Assembly (NCBI RefSeq): GCF_016213215.1
Contig: NZ_JACRAW010000043.1
Location: 28,309-92,308 of the forward strand
Length of the DNA: 64,000 bases
From: Bradyrhizobium sp.
GTDB taxonomy: Bacteria > Pseudomonadota > Alphaproteobacteria > Rhizobiales > Xanthobacteraceae
Direction: 5' to 3'
Shown: piece after piece, positions 17,013 through 26,435 of the stretch
Layout of the letters: each line of letters starts with the position of its first letter
How positions within the stretch are numbered: the first letter of the stretch is position 1
Translations under genes and position numbers: made by a program
The notes under the pieces: generated by a model
What the model was told of the DNA's origin: nothing
What the model saw: only the letters and a program-made list of their open reading frames with translations
The model's database searches: none

Positions 17013-17286
17013 GAAGACCACCATCTTGATCACTGCTGGCAGTGCAACGCCCGGTGAGCTCCGCCTCGTTACAAGTCAGTCAATATTTGCAGCGTATAAT
17101 CGGGCGCGGAGACGGCTTGGCGTCTCGCTCCGGCGATGGGACGAACAGGCGCGGGAAAGCGACCACATGGGCCGCGACCACCCAAAATGCGCACGATGAA
17201 AGGAGTGCGTCTCACTGGCGCCGGATCATCGGAAGGATCGGGTGCTACTCTACCCTTTACTGGCGACCGGGAGAGCATTAGTAATT
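17013..17286. other. Intergenic region with a -10-like TATAAT
   Basis: No gene was recognised here. A TATAAT occurs at about 17093, within GCGTATAATCG, but no good -35 lies at normal spacing. The stretch becomes AT-rich just before the ArsR-family gene, where an operator is found. Short open frames in this region have no recognisable features. Confidence 0.4.
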
Positions 17287-17302
17287 ATTCAAATATCTGA
17301 AT
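17287..17302. promoter_or_regulatory. ATTC-N8-GAAT operator upstream of the SqrR/BigR-like gene
   Basis: The sequence ATTCAAATATCTGAAT is a 14-of-16 palindrome ending 16 bases before the ATG. ATTC-N8-GAAT is, from memory, the form reported for SqrR-type persulfide-responsive repressors. It indicates autoregulation. An AGGA ribosome-binding site follows at about 17308. Confidence 0.6.
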
Positions 17303-17318
17303 TTGAAAGGAAAATCGG

Positions 17319-17669
17319 ATGGCCCAGCCAAAGTCCAAGGTTGCCGACACGTCATGGAATCTCGGCAAGATGGCTGGCAACGCTCATCTTGCGAGCGAGT
17401 TCCTCAAGGCGCTCGCGCACGAGTCCCGGCTTCTCATCCTGTGTCTTCTGATTGATGGAGAGAAGACGGTCGGGGAACTTGAGGAGCTGCTGGACCAGCG
17501 ACAATCCACCGTATCGCAACAGCTCGCGCGGTTGCGGCTCGATGGGCTGGTATCTGCGCGCCGCGAAGGGACGACGATATTCTATCGTCTCGCCGATGAT
17601 AGGGTTCAGGTCGTGCTCGACGCGCTCTACAAGGCTTTTTGCGGTGGCCGCAGTTCCGGACGACGCTAA
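17319..17669 (+). CDS. ArsR/SmtB-family repressor of the SqrR/BigR persulfide-sensor type
   Basis: A 116-residue winged-helix repressor. The DNA-reading helix region is QRQSTVSQQLARLRLDGLV, followed by a wing RREGTTIFYRL. Cys42 (LILCLLID) and Cys108 (YKAFCGG) sit at the spacing of the cysteine pair that senses hydrogen polysulfide in SqrR and BigR. Metal-binding ELCVCDL, typical of ArsR/SmtB metal sensors, is absent. It probably represses genes until its cysteines form a persulfide link. An ATTC-N8-GAAT palindrome precedes it. It converges with selD and lies beside the sulfur/selenium-handling genes. No sulfide-oxidation gene is nearby, so its target set is unknown. Confidence 0.8.
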   Translation: MAQPKSKVADTSWNLGKMAGNAHLASEFLKALAHESRLLILCLLIDGEKTVGELEELLDQRQSTVSQQLARLRLDGLVSARREGTTIFYRLADDRVQVVLDALYKAFCGGRSSGRR

Positions 17670-17710
17670 TGTGGCGCCGGCTGTTTGGCGAAACACTTTA
17701 TTGAGCGGTC

Positions 17711-18760
17711 CTAGAACTCGACTTTGACCGCAGGCTGCCCAGCCTCCACGCGGCCGATGATGCGCGCCGACGGATACCCTTCTCCTTGAATCATCCGCAG
17801 GATGTTTTGCGCCTGCGCTGCTTCGCATGAAACCAACAACCCGCCGGAGGTTTGCGGATCGGTGAGGAGGTGCCGCTGCCAGTCCGCGCAATGAGCCGGC
17901 AAGGTGACACTCGTGCCATAGCTGGCCCAGTTGCGGTTCGAGGCGCCGGTGACGCATCCCTCCTGGGCGAGCCGGGCCGCCTCCTTCAGGAAGGGCAGAG
18001 CCTTCATGTCGAGGGCGAGAATGGCATTCGATCCTCGCGCCATCTCGAGCCCGTGCCCGAGCAGGCCGAAGCCGGTCACGTCGGTCATGGCGTGCACGGA
18101 ACTGTTTTCCGCGAGTTTCGCGCCGATCTTGTTGAGGAGCGTCGTCGTTGCGATCATGTCGGCATAGCCGCCTTCGGGCAGCTTGTCCTTCTTGATCGCA
18201 GCCGAGTAGATACCGACCCCGAGAGGTTTGGTCAGAATCACGGCGTCGCCGGGCTTGGCGTCGGCATTGCGGCGAATGTTCTTGGCTCGGCCGGTGCCAA
18301 CCACCGCGAGCCCGTAGACCGGTTCGGGGCAGTCGATCGAATGCCCGCCCGCGACAGGGATGCCTGCGAGGGCGCAAACGTCGCGTCCGCCTTGAAGGAT
18401 CAGTCGCACAAGCTCGGGGGCGATCTTGTCGACCGGCATGCCGAGAATGGCGAGCGCCATGATCGGCGTTCCTCCCATGGCGTAAATGTCGGAGATTGCG
18501 TTGGTCGCGGCAATGCGGCCGAAATCGTAAGGATCGTCGACCATCGGCATAAAGAAGTCGGTGGTTGCGATGATGCAGGTGCCGTCATCCTGCTTCCAGA
18601 CGGCGGCATCGTCGCCGGTCTCGATGCCGACAATAAGCTGCTTGTATGGATTGATGGTCAGTTGCCCGGACAACAGTTGCTGAAGCACCGAAGGCGCAAG
18701 CTTGCAGCCGCAGCCGCCGCCATGGGCAAGACTTGTCAGACGGATCTGGGGGACATTCAT
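17711..18760 (-). CDS. selD: Selenide, water dikinase (selenophosphate synthetase)
   Basis: A 349-residue SelD, the normal length. The N-terminal GGGCGCK contains Cys17 and Cys19; Cys17 corresponds to the catalytic Cys of E. coli SelD, so this copy uses Cys and not selenocysteine. Other blocks are [49 protein letters not shown] and DPQTSGGLL. It makes selenophosphate from selenide and ATP in the cytoplasm, the donor for SelA. Its ATG overlaps the stop of the cysteine desulfurase gene. The divergent operon holds fdnGHI and the rest of the Sec machinery, so supply and use of selenium are physically linked. Confidence 0.96.
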   Translation of the reverse strand: MNVPQIRLTSLAHGGGCGCKLAPSVLQQLLSGQLTINPYKQLIVGIETGDDAAVWKQDDGTCIIATTDFFMPMVDDPYDFGRIAATNAISDIYAMGGTPIMALAILGMPVDKIAPELVRLILQGGRDVCALAGIPVAGGHSIDCPEPVYGLAVVGTGRAKNIRRNADAKPGDAVILTKPLGVGIYSAAIKKDKLPEGGYADMIATTTLLNKIGAKLAENSSVHAMTDVTGFGLLGHGLEMARGSNAILALDMKALPFLKEAARLAQEGCVTGASNRNWASYGTSVTLPAHCADWQRHLLTDPQTSGGLLVSCEAAQAQNILRMIQGEGYPSARIIGRVEAGQPAVKVEF

Positions 18761-19935
18761 GGATGTGCTCCGCGAATAGCAGGATCAGAGTTGCGGCCGG
18801 ACTGTGGATGTAATCCTCGCCATGCCGCGGCGAGCGCGCTCGCGGCGACTTCGATGTCGTTCATCGTGGTGCGGCGGCCAACCGAAAGACGAACCGCGCC
18901 GAGCGCCATCTCGGGATCCAGTCCGATGCCGGTCAGTATCGCGGAAGCCTGCTCTTGATCCGCGTGGCAGGCTGAGCCGTTCGATGCCATGACCTCGGGG
19001 CACAGCTCCAGCAGCCGCCGTCCCGACACGCCCGGGAACAGGACATTCAGCGTGTTGGGCAGGCGGAATTCGCGATGTCCGGTCAAGACGATGTCAGGGA
19101 TTTCGGTTTCCAGCCGATGCAGCAGCGTATCCGTCAAATGCCTTTGCCGCGCGCTCTCCTCATCGAGCTTCAGGGCGGCTATCTTGCACGCCGAACCAAG
19201 CGCCACGATGTAGGGCACATTTTCGGTGCCCGGCCGGCGACCGTGCTCCTGACCGGCTCCGACCAGAACGGATGGGATATCCAGCCCGCGACGGATGAAG
19301 ACTGCGCCGACGCCCTTCGGCGCGTACAACTTGTGACCGGCAATGGACATCAGATCGACACCGAGCGCCCTCACGTCGACGGCAATCTTCCCGACGGATT
19401 GAGCGGCGTCGGCATGCATGAGCGCTCCATGCCGGCGCGCGATTGCCGAGATGCCCGCAATCGGCTGCAGCGTGCCGATCTCGTTCTGGGCGTGGATCAC
19501 GGTGACGAGGGCTGTCGCTTCGCCCACACATTCACGAAAGGAAGCGGGTTCGACCAAACCGTCCGCGTTGGCTTGGACGCGATGGACTGAAAATCCCTCG
19601 CGCGCCAATATCTCGCAGCAGGCGTCGGTCGCCGGATGTTCGATGTTGGTGGTGACGATGTCGCGGCGCAGCCCGCCCGATCCCGCACCGCCGCGAATGG
19701 CGATGTTGCTCGCCTCGGTACCTCCGCTAGTGAAGACGATTTCGTCGGCGAATGCGCTAATCAAATCCGCAACCTGCCCGCGGGCTGTCTCTATTGCCTC
19801 GCGAGCCCGACGGCCCAGCGAATAGGTCGAGGACGGGTTGCCGAACTCGGACCGCAGATACGGCAGCATTGCATCCAGCACCTGCGGATCGACCGGTGTC
19901 GTCGCGTTATGGTCGAGATACACGGGAGGCATCAT
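18757..19935 (-). CDS. Cysteine desulfurase (NifS/IscS family), likely selenium donor
   Basis: A 392-residue PLP enzyme. The PLP lysine is Lys202 in [12 protein letters not shown], Asp175 lies in ALMHADAAQ, and the persulfide-forming Cys323 is in [11 protein letters not shown]. The N-terminus [13 protein letters not shown] is classic for the family. It removes sulfur from cysteine, or selenium from selenocysteine, as an enzyme-bound persulfide or perselenide. Lying between tusA-like and selD genes, with coupling to selD through a 4-base overlap, it is probably dedicated to selenium delivery and not to general Fe-S assembly. This role is inferred from context; the sequence alone supports desulfurase. 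Confidence 0.92.
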   Translation of the reverse strand: MMPPVYLDHNATTPVDPQVLDAMLPYLRSEFGNPSSTYSLGRRAREAIETARGQVADLISAFADEIVFTSGGTEASNIAIRGGAGSGGLRRDIVTTNIEHPATDACCEILAREGFSVHRVQANADGLVEPASFRECVGEATALVTVIHAQNEIGTLQPIAGISAIARRHGALMHADAAQSVGKIAVDVRALGVDLMSIAGHKLYAPKGVGAVFIRRGLDIPSVLVGAGQEHGRRPGTENVPYIVALGSACKIAALKLDEESARQRHLTDTLLHRLETEIPDIVLTGHREFRLPNTLNVLFPGVSGRRLLELCPEVMASNGSACHADQEQASAILTGIGLDPEMALGAVRLSVGRRTTMNDIEVAASALAAAWRGLHPQSGRNSDPAIRGAHP

Positions 19936-19945
19936 GCTGTGCCGT

Positions 19946-20182
19946 TCAATGAAGCTTGACGATCTTGAAGACGTAGAGATCTTGCCGGCGGCCCTGCTCG
20001 GAAAGCAGGTGTCCTGTCTGGTTCACGAAATGCGGCACGTCGATCACGGTGAGGGGGTCTGTGCATTCCATGACGAGCGTTGAGCCGACCGCGAGATCTC
20101 GTAAGGCCTTCTTGGCGCGCAGCACCGGATGCGGACAGCGCAAGCCGCGGAGATCCAGAATTCGTTCGTCCTGGTGATTCAT
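19946..20182 (-). CDS. TusA/SirA/YedF-like sulfur- (selenium-) carrier protein
   Basis: A 78-residue protein of the TusA fold. LDLRGLRCPHPVL contains the single conserved Cys16-Pro motif that carries a persulfide in TusA. The rest (VGSTLVMECTDPLTVIDVPHFVNQTGHLL) matches the alpha-beta sandwich of the family. It likely accepts sulfur or selenium from the desulfurase encoded 10 bases downstream and hands it on, here plausibly to SelD. The gene is the first of the leftward tusA-like, desulfurase, selD operon, and its promoter must lie in the 553-base divergent region before fdnG. Confidence 0.88.
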   Translation of the reverse strand: MNHQDERILDLRGLRCPHPVLRAKKALRDLAVGSTLVMECTDPLTVIDVPHFVNQTGHLLSEQGRRQDLYVFKIVKLH

Positions 20183-20735
20183 TCTGTCATCTGCGATTTC
20201 TTACCGTCCGACCCAGGTTCCATTCCTGCGTGATGCGCGCCAAAGAAGCACACGCCGAGCCGGCGCGTTACGGCCTTGCCAAGCCGCAAGCTGCGCGGTC
20301 TGCCACGCCTGCACTTCCGAATTCGACGGGTGCGACACAAGCAAAATCGGCACAGTCGGCAAGCGACGGGCCGCGATGCGAATCGCGGATGCGAAAGGCG
20401 GTGAGCCCCGAAACTCGGGAGCGGGTGGGTGTGCAACGGGGGCAATCTGCGGCCGCCTCGGCCGTGCCGTCAACTCGGATCATGAGAGCTGCACGATACA
20501 ACCTTAGGAGGTGCGTCATTCCACCGCAGGAAAGCAGGCAGAACCAGCCAAAAAGCCCTAAACGATGGCTCTCTCGATAATGTTGCGCCGCAATACGGGG
20601 TTTTGCGGGTTTGGACCGTTTGACTTGGAACCCGGCAAAAAAGTACCCTCTTGGAGTGATCCGCATCACAGGGATGCCGGCAAATGGCATGCCGCTTTGC
20701 AGCCTCCCCACGGGAAGCTGTGCTAGGAGAGGAAA
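20183..20735. other. Divergent intergenic region between the selenium-donor operon and fdnG
   Basis: About 550 bases with no gene I can support. A small minus-strand frame (20201-20473, 90 codons) and a plus-strand frame (20080-20580) are open, but they show no family resemblance and have poor codon bias. The fdnG-proximal part carries a CRP/FNR-like palindrome at 20656 and a strong AGGAGAGGA ribosome-binding site at about 20725. Confidence 0.5.
20656..20669. promoter_or_regulatory. CRP/FNR-type palindrome GTGATCCGCATCAC
   Basis: A perfect 5-base inverted repeat GTGAT-CCGC-ATCAC lies 67 bases before the fdnG start. It matches the TGAT-N4-ATCA core of FNR/FixK boxes and also fits a CRP half-site pattern (GTGA-N6-TCAC). 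It is a reasonable candidate for oxygen- or nitrogen-oxide-responsive control of the formate dehydrogenase operon. Confidence 0.45.
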
Positions 20736-23700
20736 ATGAACATGGAGCTCTCGCGGCGCCACTTCTTGAAGGGCGTCGGCGCGGGTCTCGCTGGGACAAC
20801 CGTTGGCGCTCTTGGATTTGGGGACGTTGAATCGGCTTATGCGGCCTCGATTCGTCCTTTCAGACTCGCCAATCTCACCGAGACCAGAAATACCTGTCCG
20901 TACTGCTCGGTAGCGTGCGGCATTGTTATGTATTCCAAAGGCGACCTCAAGAAAGGCGATAAGGCCGAGATCGTCCACATCGAGGGCGATGCCGATCATC
21001 CGACCAACCGTGGCACCCTCTGCCCGAAAGGTTCGGCGCTGCTCGATTTCGTCCACGCCGAAACGCGGCTCAAATATCCCATGATCCGCAAACCCGGCTC
21101 GGACAAGTTCGAGCGCGTGAGCTGGGATTTTGCCCTCGATCGCATCGCTCGCCTCCTCAAGGAGGATCGCGATCGTAACTTCATCGCCCGGAACAACGAC
21201 GGCACCACCGTCAACCGTTGGGTGACCACCGGTTTCCTGGCGGCGTCGGCGACCACCAATGAGACGGCTTTCGTCACCTACAAGGCGGTTCGCAGCGCGG
21301 GAATGCTCGTATTCGACAACCAAGCGCGGGTCTGACACGGCCCCACGGTGTCCAGTTTGGGCCCAACGTTTGGTCGCGGTGCGATGACGAATGCGTGGAC
21401 CGATATCAGGAACACGGATCTCGTCGTCATTATGGGTGGTAACGCTGCAGAGGCGCATCCCTGCGGCTTCAAATGGGTTACGGAAGCGAAAGCGAACCGT
21501 GGCGCGAAGCTGATCGTCGTCGATCCGCGCTACACACGTTCGGCTTCCGTCGCCGATTTCTATGCGCCGATCCGGCCGGGAACCGACATCGCGTTCCTGC
21601 TCGGGGTGATCAACTACTGCATCCAGAACGACAAGGTGCAGTGGGACTACGTGAAGGCGTTCACGAGCGCGCCGTATCTGGTGAAGGCCGGCTTCAAGTA
21701 TGAGGATGGGCTTTTCGACGGCTACGACGAGTCCAAGCGCGACTATAACCGCTCCAACTGGGACCTCCAGATCGGGCCGGACGGCGCAGTCATGGTCGAC
21801 GAAACGCTGCAGGATCCTCGTTGCGTCTGGAATCTGCTCAAGGCCCATGTCGCGCAATACACGCCCGACATGGTGTCGCGGATCTGCGGCACGCCCAAGG
21901 ACAAGTTCCTGAAGGTATGCGACATGATCGCTATGACGTCGGCCAAGGACAAGGTCATGACGTCGATGTACGCGCTGGGATGGACCCAGCATTCCAAGGG
22001 CTCGCAGAATATCCGGGCCATGGCGATGCTGCAGCTTATCCTGGGGAATATCGGCGTGCGTGGCGGTGGAATGAACGCGCTTCGCGGACATTCCAACATC
22101 CAGGGCCTGACCGATATCGGTCTGATGTCGAACCTGATCCCCGGCTATCTCACGCTCCCGAACGAGCGGGAGACGACGTTCGACACCTACATGGCGACGC
22201 GCGGGTTCAAGCCTCTGCGTCCGGGCCAGATGAGCTACTGGCAGAACTACAGGAAGTTCTTCGTCAGTTTCCAAAAAGCCATGTGGGGATCTGCCGCGAC
22301 ACTCGAGAACAATTGGGCCTACGATTATCTGCCCAAGCTCGACGTGCCGGCTTATGACGTGCTGCGGGCATTCGAATTGATGCACCAGGGCAAGATGAAC
22401 GGTTACATCTGCCAGGGCTTCAATCCGCTGCTGTCATTCCCGAACCGGAAGAAGCTGACGGTCGCGCTCTCCAAGCTGAAGTTCCTCGTGACCATGGATC
22501 CTCTGGAAACGGAGACATCCCGGTTCTGGGAGAATCATGGCGAGCACAACGACGTGGATCCATCGAAGATCCAGACCGAAGTGATCCAGTTGCCTTCAAC
22601 CTGCTTCGCGGAGGACGAGGGCGCGCTGGTGAACTCGGGACGCTGGCTGCAGTGGCATTGGGCCGGCGCTACGCCGCCCGCTGAAGCCAAGGCCGATGCC
22701 TGGATCATGGCCCAGATCCACCTGCGCCTGAAGGAGCTGTACCAGAAGGAGGGTGGGGCCTATGCCGACCCCATCGTCAATCTGCACTGGCCCTACAAGG
22801 ACAAGAATGATCCGAAGCCGGAAGAGATCGCAAAGGAGCTCAACGGCTACGTGGTCGAAAACGTGGCCGATCCCAACGATTCCTCGAAGATGCTGCTGCA
22901 GAAGGGCAAGCAGGTTCCTGGATTCGCGGTCTTGCGTGACGACGGTTCGACGGCATGCGGCAACTGGATCTATTCAGGCTGCTTCACGGAAGCCGGAAAT
23001 GCGATGGCGCGCAGGGATAATAGTGATCCGGACGATGCCGGCACGTATCTTAAATGGGCGTTCGCGTGGCCGGCAAATCGGCGGATCCTGTACAACCGGG
23101 CTTCTGCCGATCTCAATGGCAAGCCATGGGATCCGAGCCGGAAGCTGATCGAATGGGACGGCAGCAAGTGGTCCGGCTATGACGTGCCGGACATCGCGCC
23201 CGCTGCCAAGCCCGACGTCGTGGGTCCGTTCATCATGAACCCGGAGGGAACGGCACGCCTGTTCACGAGAGGCATGATGCGTGACGGCCCGTTCCCAACT
23301 CACTACGAGCCGTTCGAATCGCCGGTGACGAACGTGGTTGCGCCCAAGGTCCGGGGCAATCCCGCGGCCCGGGTGTTCCGTGGCGACATGGAGCAGTTCG
23401 GCGACTCGAAGGAGTTCCCCTATGCAGCGACATCCTATCGCCTGACGGAGCATTTCCACTTCTGGACCAAGCACGTGCAGCCGAATGCTGTCGTCCAGCC
23501 CGAATTCTTTGTCGAGATTTCGGAGGAGCTTGCGAAAGAGAAGGGGATCACGTCAGGCGGGTGGGTCCGCGTCTGGTCGAAGCGCGGGTCGGTCAAGGCG
23601 AAGGCGGTCGTGACCAAGCGCATCAAGCCGCTGATATGTGACGGGAAGACGGTGCATGTCGTCGGTATCCCCCTGCACTGGGGCTTCACCGGTGTGGCGA

Positions 23701-23816
23701 GGAAGGGCTTCGGGCCGAACAGCCTTACGCCCTACGTCGGCGACGCCAACATCGAGACGCCCGAGTACAAGGCGTTTCTGGTTGATATCGAGCCCATCGC
23801 CGGGCCGGTGGCATAG
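20736..23816 (+). CDS. fdnG: Formate dehydrogenase-N alpha subunit, selenocysteine-containing
   Basis: Catalytic subunit of a periplasmic, membrane-attached formate dehydrogenase, read through an in-frame TGA at 21333 as selenocysteine 200. The product is 1026 residues, close to E. coli FdnG (1015). The Tat motif SRRHFLKG begins at residue 6, and a [4Fe-4S] cluster is ligated by Cys54, Cys57, Cys61 and Cys96. The codons around the TGA read DNQARV-Sec-HGP, as in FdnG, followed by [10 protein letters not shown]. It oxidises formate to CO2 at a bis-MGD molybdenum or tungsten centre and passes electrons to FdnH. First gene of the Sec operon. Automatic annotation would split it into two frames at 21335. 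Confidence 0.96.
21333..21375 (+). promoter_or_regulatory. UGA selenocysteine codon with bacterial SECIS element
   Basis: The TGA is followed by a hairpin whose upper stem is GTCCA/TTGGGC-type pairing at 21350-21362 (five pairs with a GUU apical loop), with ACG/CGT at 21345/21367 as a possible lower stem. Distance from UGA and the loop G-U agree with the E. coli fdhF and fdnG elements. SelB encoded at 28602 would bind it to deliver Sec-tRNA. Confidence 0.8.
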
Positions 23817-23826
23817 GGAGGCGCGC

Positions 23827-24765
23827 ATGTATCCACCTCTCCCGAATCCATCGGTCAGCCCGGTCGCTGCCAAGCTCAGCGACAAGAACCTGATGCGTCG
23901 CTCAGCATCCACGATCCCGCAGGGCGAGCCCGTGCAGCAAGTGGCCAAGCTGATCGACACGTCGAAATGCATCGGCTGCAAGGCATGCCAGACGGCCTGC
24001 CTTGAGTGGAACAACCTGAAAGAAGAGGTCGGCTTCAACACCGGGTCTCTTACCAACCCGCACGACCTGACGACGGCGAGTTGGACGCTGATGCGGTTCA
24101 CCGAGTGGGTCAATCCCGAGACCGACAACCTCGAATGGTTGATCCGCAAGGACGGCTGCATGCACTGTGCGGATCCGGGATGCCTTAAGGCATGCCCTGC
24201 GCCCGGAGCCATCGTTCAGTACACCAACGGCATCGTCGATTTCGTCAAGGAGAACTGCATCGGCTGCGGCTACTGCGTTAAGGGATGTCCGTTCAACATT
24301 CCCCGCATCTCCAAGGCCGAGGGCAAGGCCTATAAGTGCACCCTCTGCTCCGATCGCGTCGCCGTCGGACAGGGCCCGGCCTGCGCCAAGGCGTGTCCGA
24401 CCCAGGCCATCGTGTTCGGGCCGAAGGAGGACATGAAGAAGCACGCCGAAGCGCGTATCAAGGATCTGAAGTCCCGCGGCTACAAGAACGCAGGTCTTTA
24501 CGATCCTCCCGGCGTCGGCGGGACGCACGTAATGTACGTCCTTCATCACGCGGACAAGCCGGAGATTTACGCGGGGCTTCCCAACAATCCGACAATCAGC
24601 CCGCTGGTTGAGGTTTGGAAGGGAGCGGTAAAGTATGCAGGCCTTGCGGTGATGGGTGCGGCCGCTGCGATCGGCGTCGTGCATCACCTCGTGAACGGCC
24701 CGAACAGGGTCTCTCGCGAGGAGGAAGAGGCGGCCAAGCGCCTTGCCGAGGGAGAGACGAAATGA
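23827..24765 (+). CDS. fdnH: Formate dehydrogenase-N beta (iron-sulfur) subunit
   Basis: A 312-residue ferredoxin-type subunit. Four cysteine groups are readable: [35 protein letters not shown] and CTLCSDR...CAKAC, enough for four [4Fe-4S] clusters. A C-terminal hydrophobic helix ([20 protein letters not shown]) anchors it in the inner membrane facing the periplasm. It conducts electrons from FdnG to the b-type cytochrome FdnI. The ATG at 23827 has GGGAGGCG directly upstream and follows the fdnG stop by 10 bases. It overlaps the fdnI start by an ATGA. The upstream open frame from 23638 belongs to the fdnG shadow. Confidence 0.95.
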   Translation: MYPPLPNPSVSPVAAKLSDKNLMRRSASTIPQGEPVQQVAKLIDTSKCIGCKACQTACLEWNNLKEEVGFNTGSLTNPHDLTTASWTLMRFTEWVNPETDNLEWLIRKDGCMHCADPGCLKACPAPGAIVQYTNGIVDFVKENCIGCGYCVKGCPFNIPRISKAEGKAYKCTLCSDRVAVGQGPACAKACPTQAIVFGPKEDMKKHAEARIKDLKSRGYKNAGLYDPPGVGGTHVMYVLHHADKPEIYAGLPNNPTISPLVEVWKGAVKYAGLAVMGAAAAIGVVHHLVNGPNRVSREEEEAAKRLAEGETK

Positions 24766-25427
24766 GCGGCGCAGGTCCGTCCACAAGCGGAAGCGTTCAC
24801 CGCGGCGACCCCGTCCTCGTCGACCGGTACACGGTGGGAGCGCGCATGAACCACTGGGTCACCGCGACCAGCCTTGTGCTGCTCGCCCTCAGCGGGCTGT
24901 CGCTGTTTCATCCGAGTCTCTTCTTTCTGTCCTCGCTTTTCGGCGGCGGATCCTGGACGCGGGTGATTCATCCATGGATCGGATTGGTCCTGTTCGTTGG
25001 TTTCCTGGGCTTGTTCCTGCGGTTCTGGAAGCTGAACCTGTGGAATCGGGACGACAGAAAATGGCTGCTCAGCCCGCGTGCCATTCTGACCGGGCATGAG
25101 GAAACCCTGCCCGAAATCGGAACTTACAATGCAGGCCAGAAGCTGGTCTTCTGGCAGATGTCGCTGCTGATCATCGTCCTCATCGTCAGCGGTATCGCGA
25201 TGTGGGACGAGTACTTCGGCTCCTACTTCTCGATCACGCAGAAGAGGGTGGCGGTCTTGGTACATGCCGTCGCGGCCATCGGCGCGATCTGCGTCTGGAT
25301 CGTTCACATCTATGCGGCGATCTGGGTGCGGGGTACGATAAGCGCCATGACGCGTGGTCAGGTGACCGGCGGCTGGGCGTGGCGGCACCACCGCAAGTGG
25401 CTACGCAATCTGGTCACCAAACACTAG
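24762..25427 (+). CDS. fdnI: Formate dehydrogenase-N gamma subunit, cytochrome b556
   Basis: A 221-residue membrane cytochrome b. Four hydrophobic segments are visible: [20 protein letters not shown] helix 1, [36 protein letters not shown], and [21 protein letters not shown]. Histidines in helices (near residues 23-24, 64 and in VHAVAA/VHIYAA) fit two b hemes as in FdnI. It passes formate-derived electrons to the quinone pool. The start overlaps the fdnH stop (ATGA). The N-terminal 25 residues are polar and longer than in E. coli FdnI. A 12-bp hairpin follows before fdhE. Confidence 0.94.
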   Translation: MSGAGPSTSGSVHRGDPVLVDRYTVGARMNHWVTATSLVLLALSGLSLFHPSLFFLSSLFGGGSWTRVIHPWIGLVLFVGFLGLFLRFWKLNLWNRDDRKWLLSPRAILTGHEETLPEIGTYNAGQKLVFWQMSLLIIVLIVSGIAMWDEYFGSYFSITQKRVAVLVHAVAAIGAICVWIVHIYAAIWVRGTISAMTRGQVTGGWAWRHHRKWLRNLVTKH

Positions 25428-25437
25428 CCTGGGCGGT

Positions 25438-25466
25438 CCCGTGCTCGCCCTTCAGGCGGGCACGGG
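25438..25466 (+). other. Intercistronic 12-bp hairpin between fdnI and fdhE
   Basis: CCCGTGCTCGCC and GGCGGGCACGGG pair over 12 positions (one T-G) with a CTTCA loop. No U-run follows, so it is probably an mRNA-stabilising or attenuating structure and not a full terminator. It could set lower expression of fdhE-sel genes than of the enzyme subunits. Confidence 0.6.
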
Positions 25467-25506
25467 CAACACCCCACGTGGCCCGGAGGGTTCGTGAGGT
25501 CCAAAG

Positions 25507-26424
25507 ATGAGTAAAACCGGCGTACCGCTGCATAATCCCGTTCCCATCGGGAACGTCGCAAAACCGGCTTTTGCGGTCCTGCCCGATCCGGCGAGCGTTT
25601 TTCTTCACCGCGCATCACGCTTCCGCGCGCTTTCGGCAACGCATCAGCTTGGACCCTATCTCGGGTTTCTCGCCGGTCTCTCGGAGGTTCAGCATCGGCT
25701 GCAGGACGGCTTGCCGGAGCCCGAGGTGCCGCCTCTCGATGTTCGAGAGCGAGCACGTCACTTCAACATGCCGCCGGTTGACCGCAGCCGCTTTGTCGCC
25801 GATCCGGCATTTGATGCCGCACTCGATCGGTTGCTGGAGCTTGCCGCTCCGATCGAGATGCCGGCCCAGGCGAGGCTGGCGCTCACCGAAGTCCGGGAGG
25901 CGGGCGCAGATGCGCGGGACGTGATGATGCGCGCGGTGCTGGCCGATGCCATTCCGGTCGAGACGCTGGCCCGCCATGTCTTTGTCACCGCGGCACTCCA
26001 GGTGCACATGGCGCGCGTCGCCTCGCGCCTTGATCCGAACGAACTCGTTGCGGTCGGCGATGCGATCTGCCCCGTTTGTGGTGGGCCGCCGGTGGCATCG
26101 GTGATCGTCGGCTGGCAGCATGCCGCGAATACGCGATATTGCGTGTGCTCCCTGTGCCAGACCTGGTGGCACTATGTCCGCATCCGCTGCACCTGCTGCG
26201 GTTCGACCAAGGGGATCGGCTACAAGGAAATCGAAGGCGCGCAGGATGGCGTTCAGGCGGAGACCTGCGAGGAGTGCCACGGTTACGCGAAAATTCTGCA
26301 CCAGCACAAGCATCCGGAGCTGGATCCCGTTGCCGATGACGTGGCGACATTAGCGCTCGATCTGCTCGTCAGGGAAGGGGGGTATCGCCGCGGTGCCTTC
26401 AATCCTTACCTGCTCGGCTACTGA
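25507..26424 (+). CDS. fdhE: Formate dehydrogenase accessory protein FdhE
   Basis: A 305-residue FdhE homologue. The C-terminal half has the rubredoxin-like cysteine pairs of the family: CPVCGGPP, CSLCQTWWHYVRIRCTCCGSTK, and CEECHGY. FdhE is a cytoplasmic iron-binding protein needed for active formate dehydrogenases N and O, acting before Tat export. Its location directly after fdnGHI agrees with that role. The ATG at 25507 is preceded by AGGTCCAAAG. The stop is 11 bases before selA, so the operon continues into the selenocysteine genes. Confidence 0.93.
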   Translation: MSKTGVPLHNPVPIGNVAKPAFAVLPDPASVFLHRASRFRALSATHQLGPYLGFLAGLSEVQHRLQDGLPEPEVPPLDVRERARHFNMPPVDRSRFVADPAFDAALDRLLELAAPIEMPAQARLALTEVREAGADARDVMMRAVLADAIPVETLARHVFVTAALQVHMARVASRLDPNELVAVGDAICPVCGGPPVASVIVGWQHAANTRYCVCSLCQTWWHYVRIRCTCCGSTKGIGYKEIEGAQDGVQAETCEECHGYAKILHQHKHPELDPVADDVATLALDLLVREGGYRRGAFNPYLLGY

Positions 26425-26435
26425 GAGTACGTCCG

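Noticed and set aside
20080..20580. Small genes in the fdnG upstream gap (plus 166 codons, minus 90 codons)
   Set aside because: No family features and no convincing ribosome-binding sites. One overlaps the TusA-like gene start. They may be reconsidered if conserved.
20618..20640. Sigma-54 promoter before fdnG (TTGG...GGC)
   Set aside because: The GG-to-GC spacing is six bases instead of ten.
21333..21335. TGA in fdnG as a nonsense mutation splitting a pseudogene
   Set aside because: Flanking residues match the selenocysteine site of FdnG, a SECIS-like hairpin follows, and selA, selB, selC and selD are all present.
20268..22385. Minus-strand frame of 705 codons opposite fdnG
   Set aside because: It mirrors GC-rich codon positions of fdnG, has no family resemblance and would overlap a well-supported gene.
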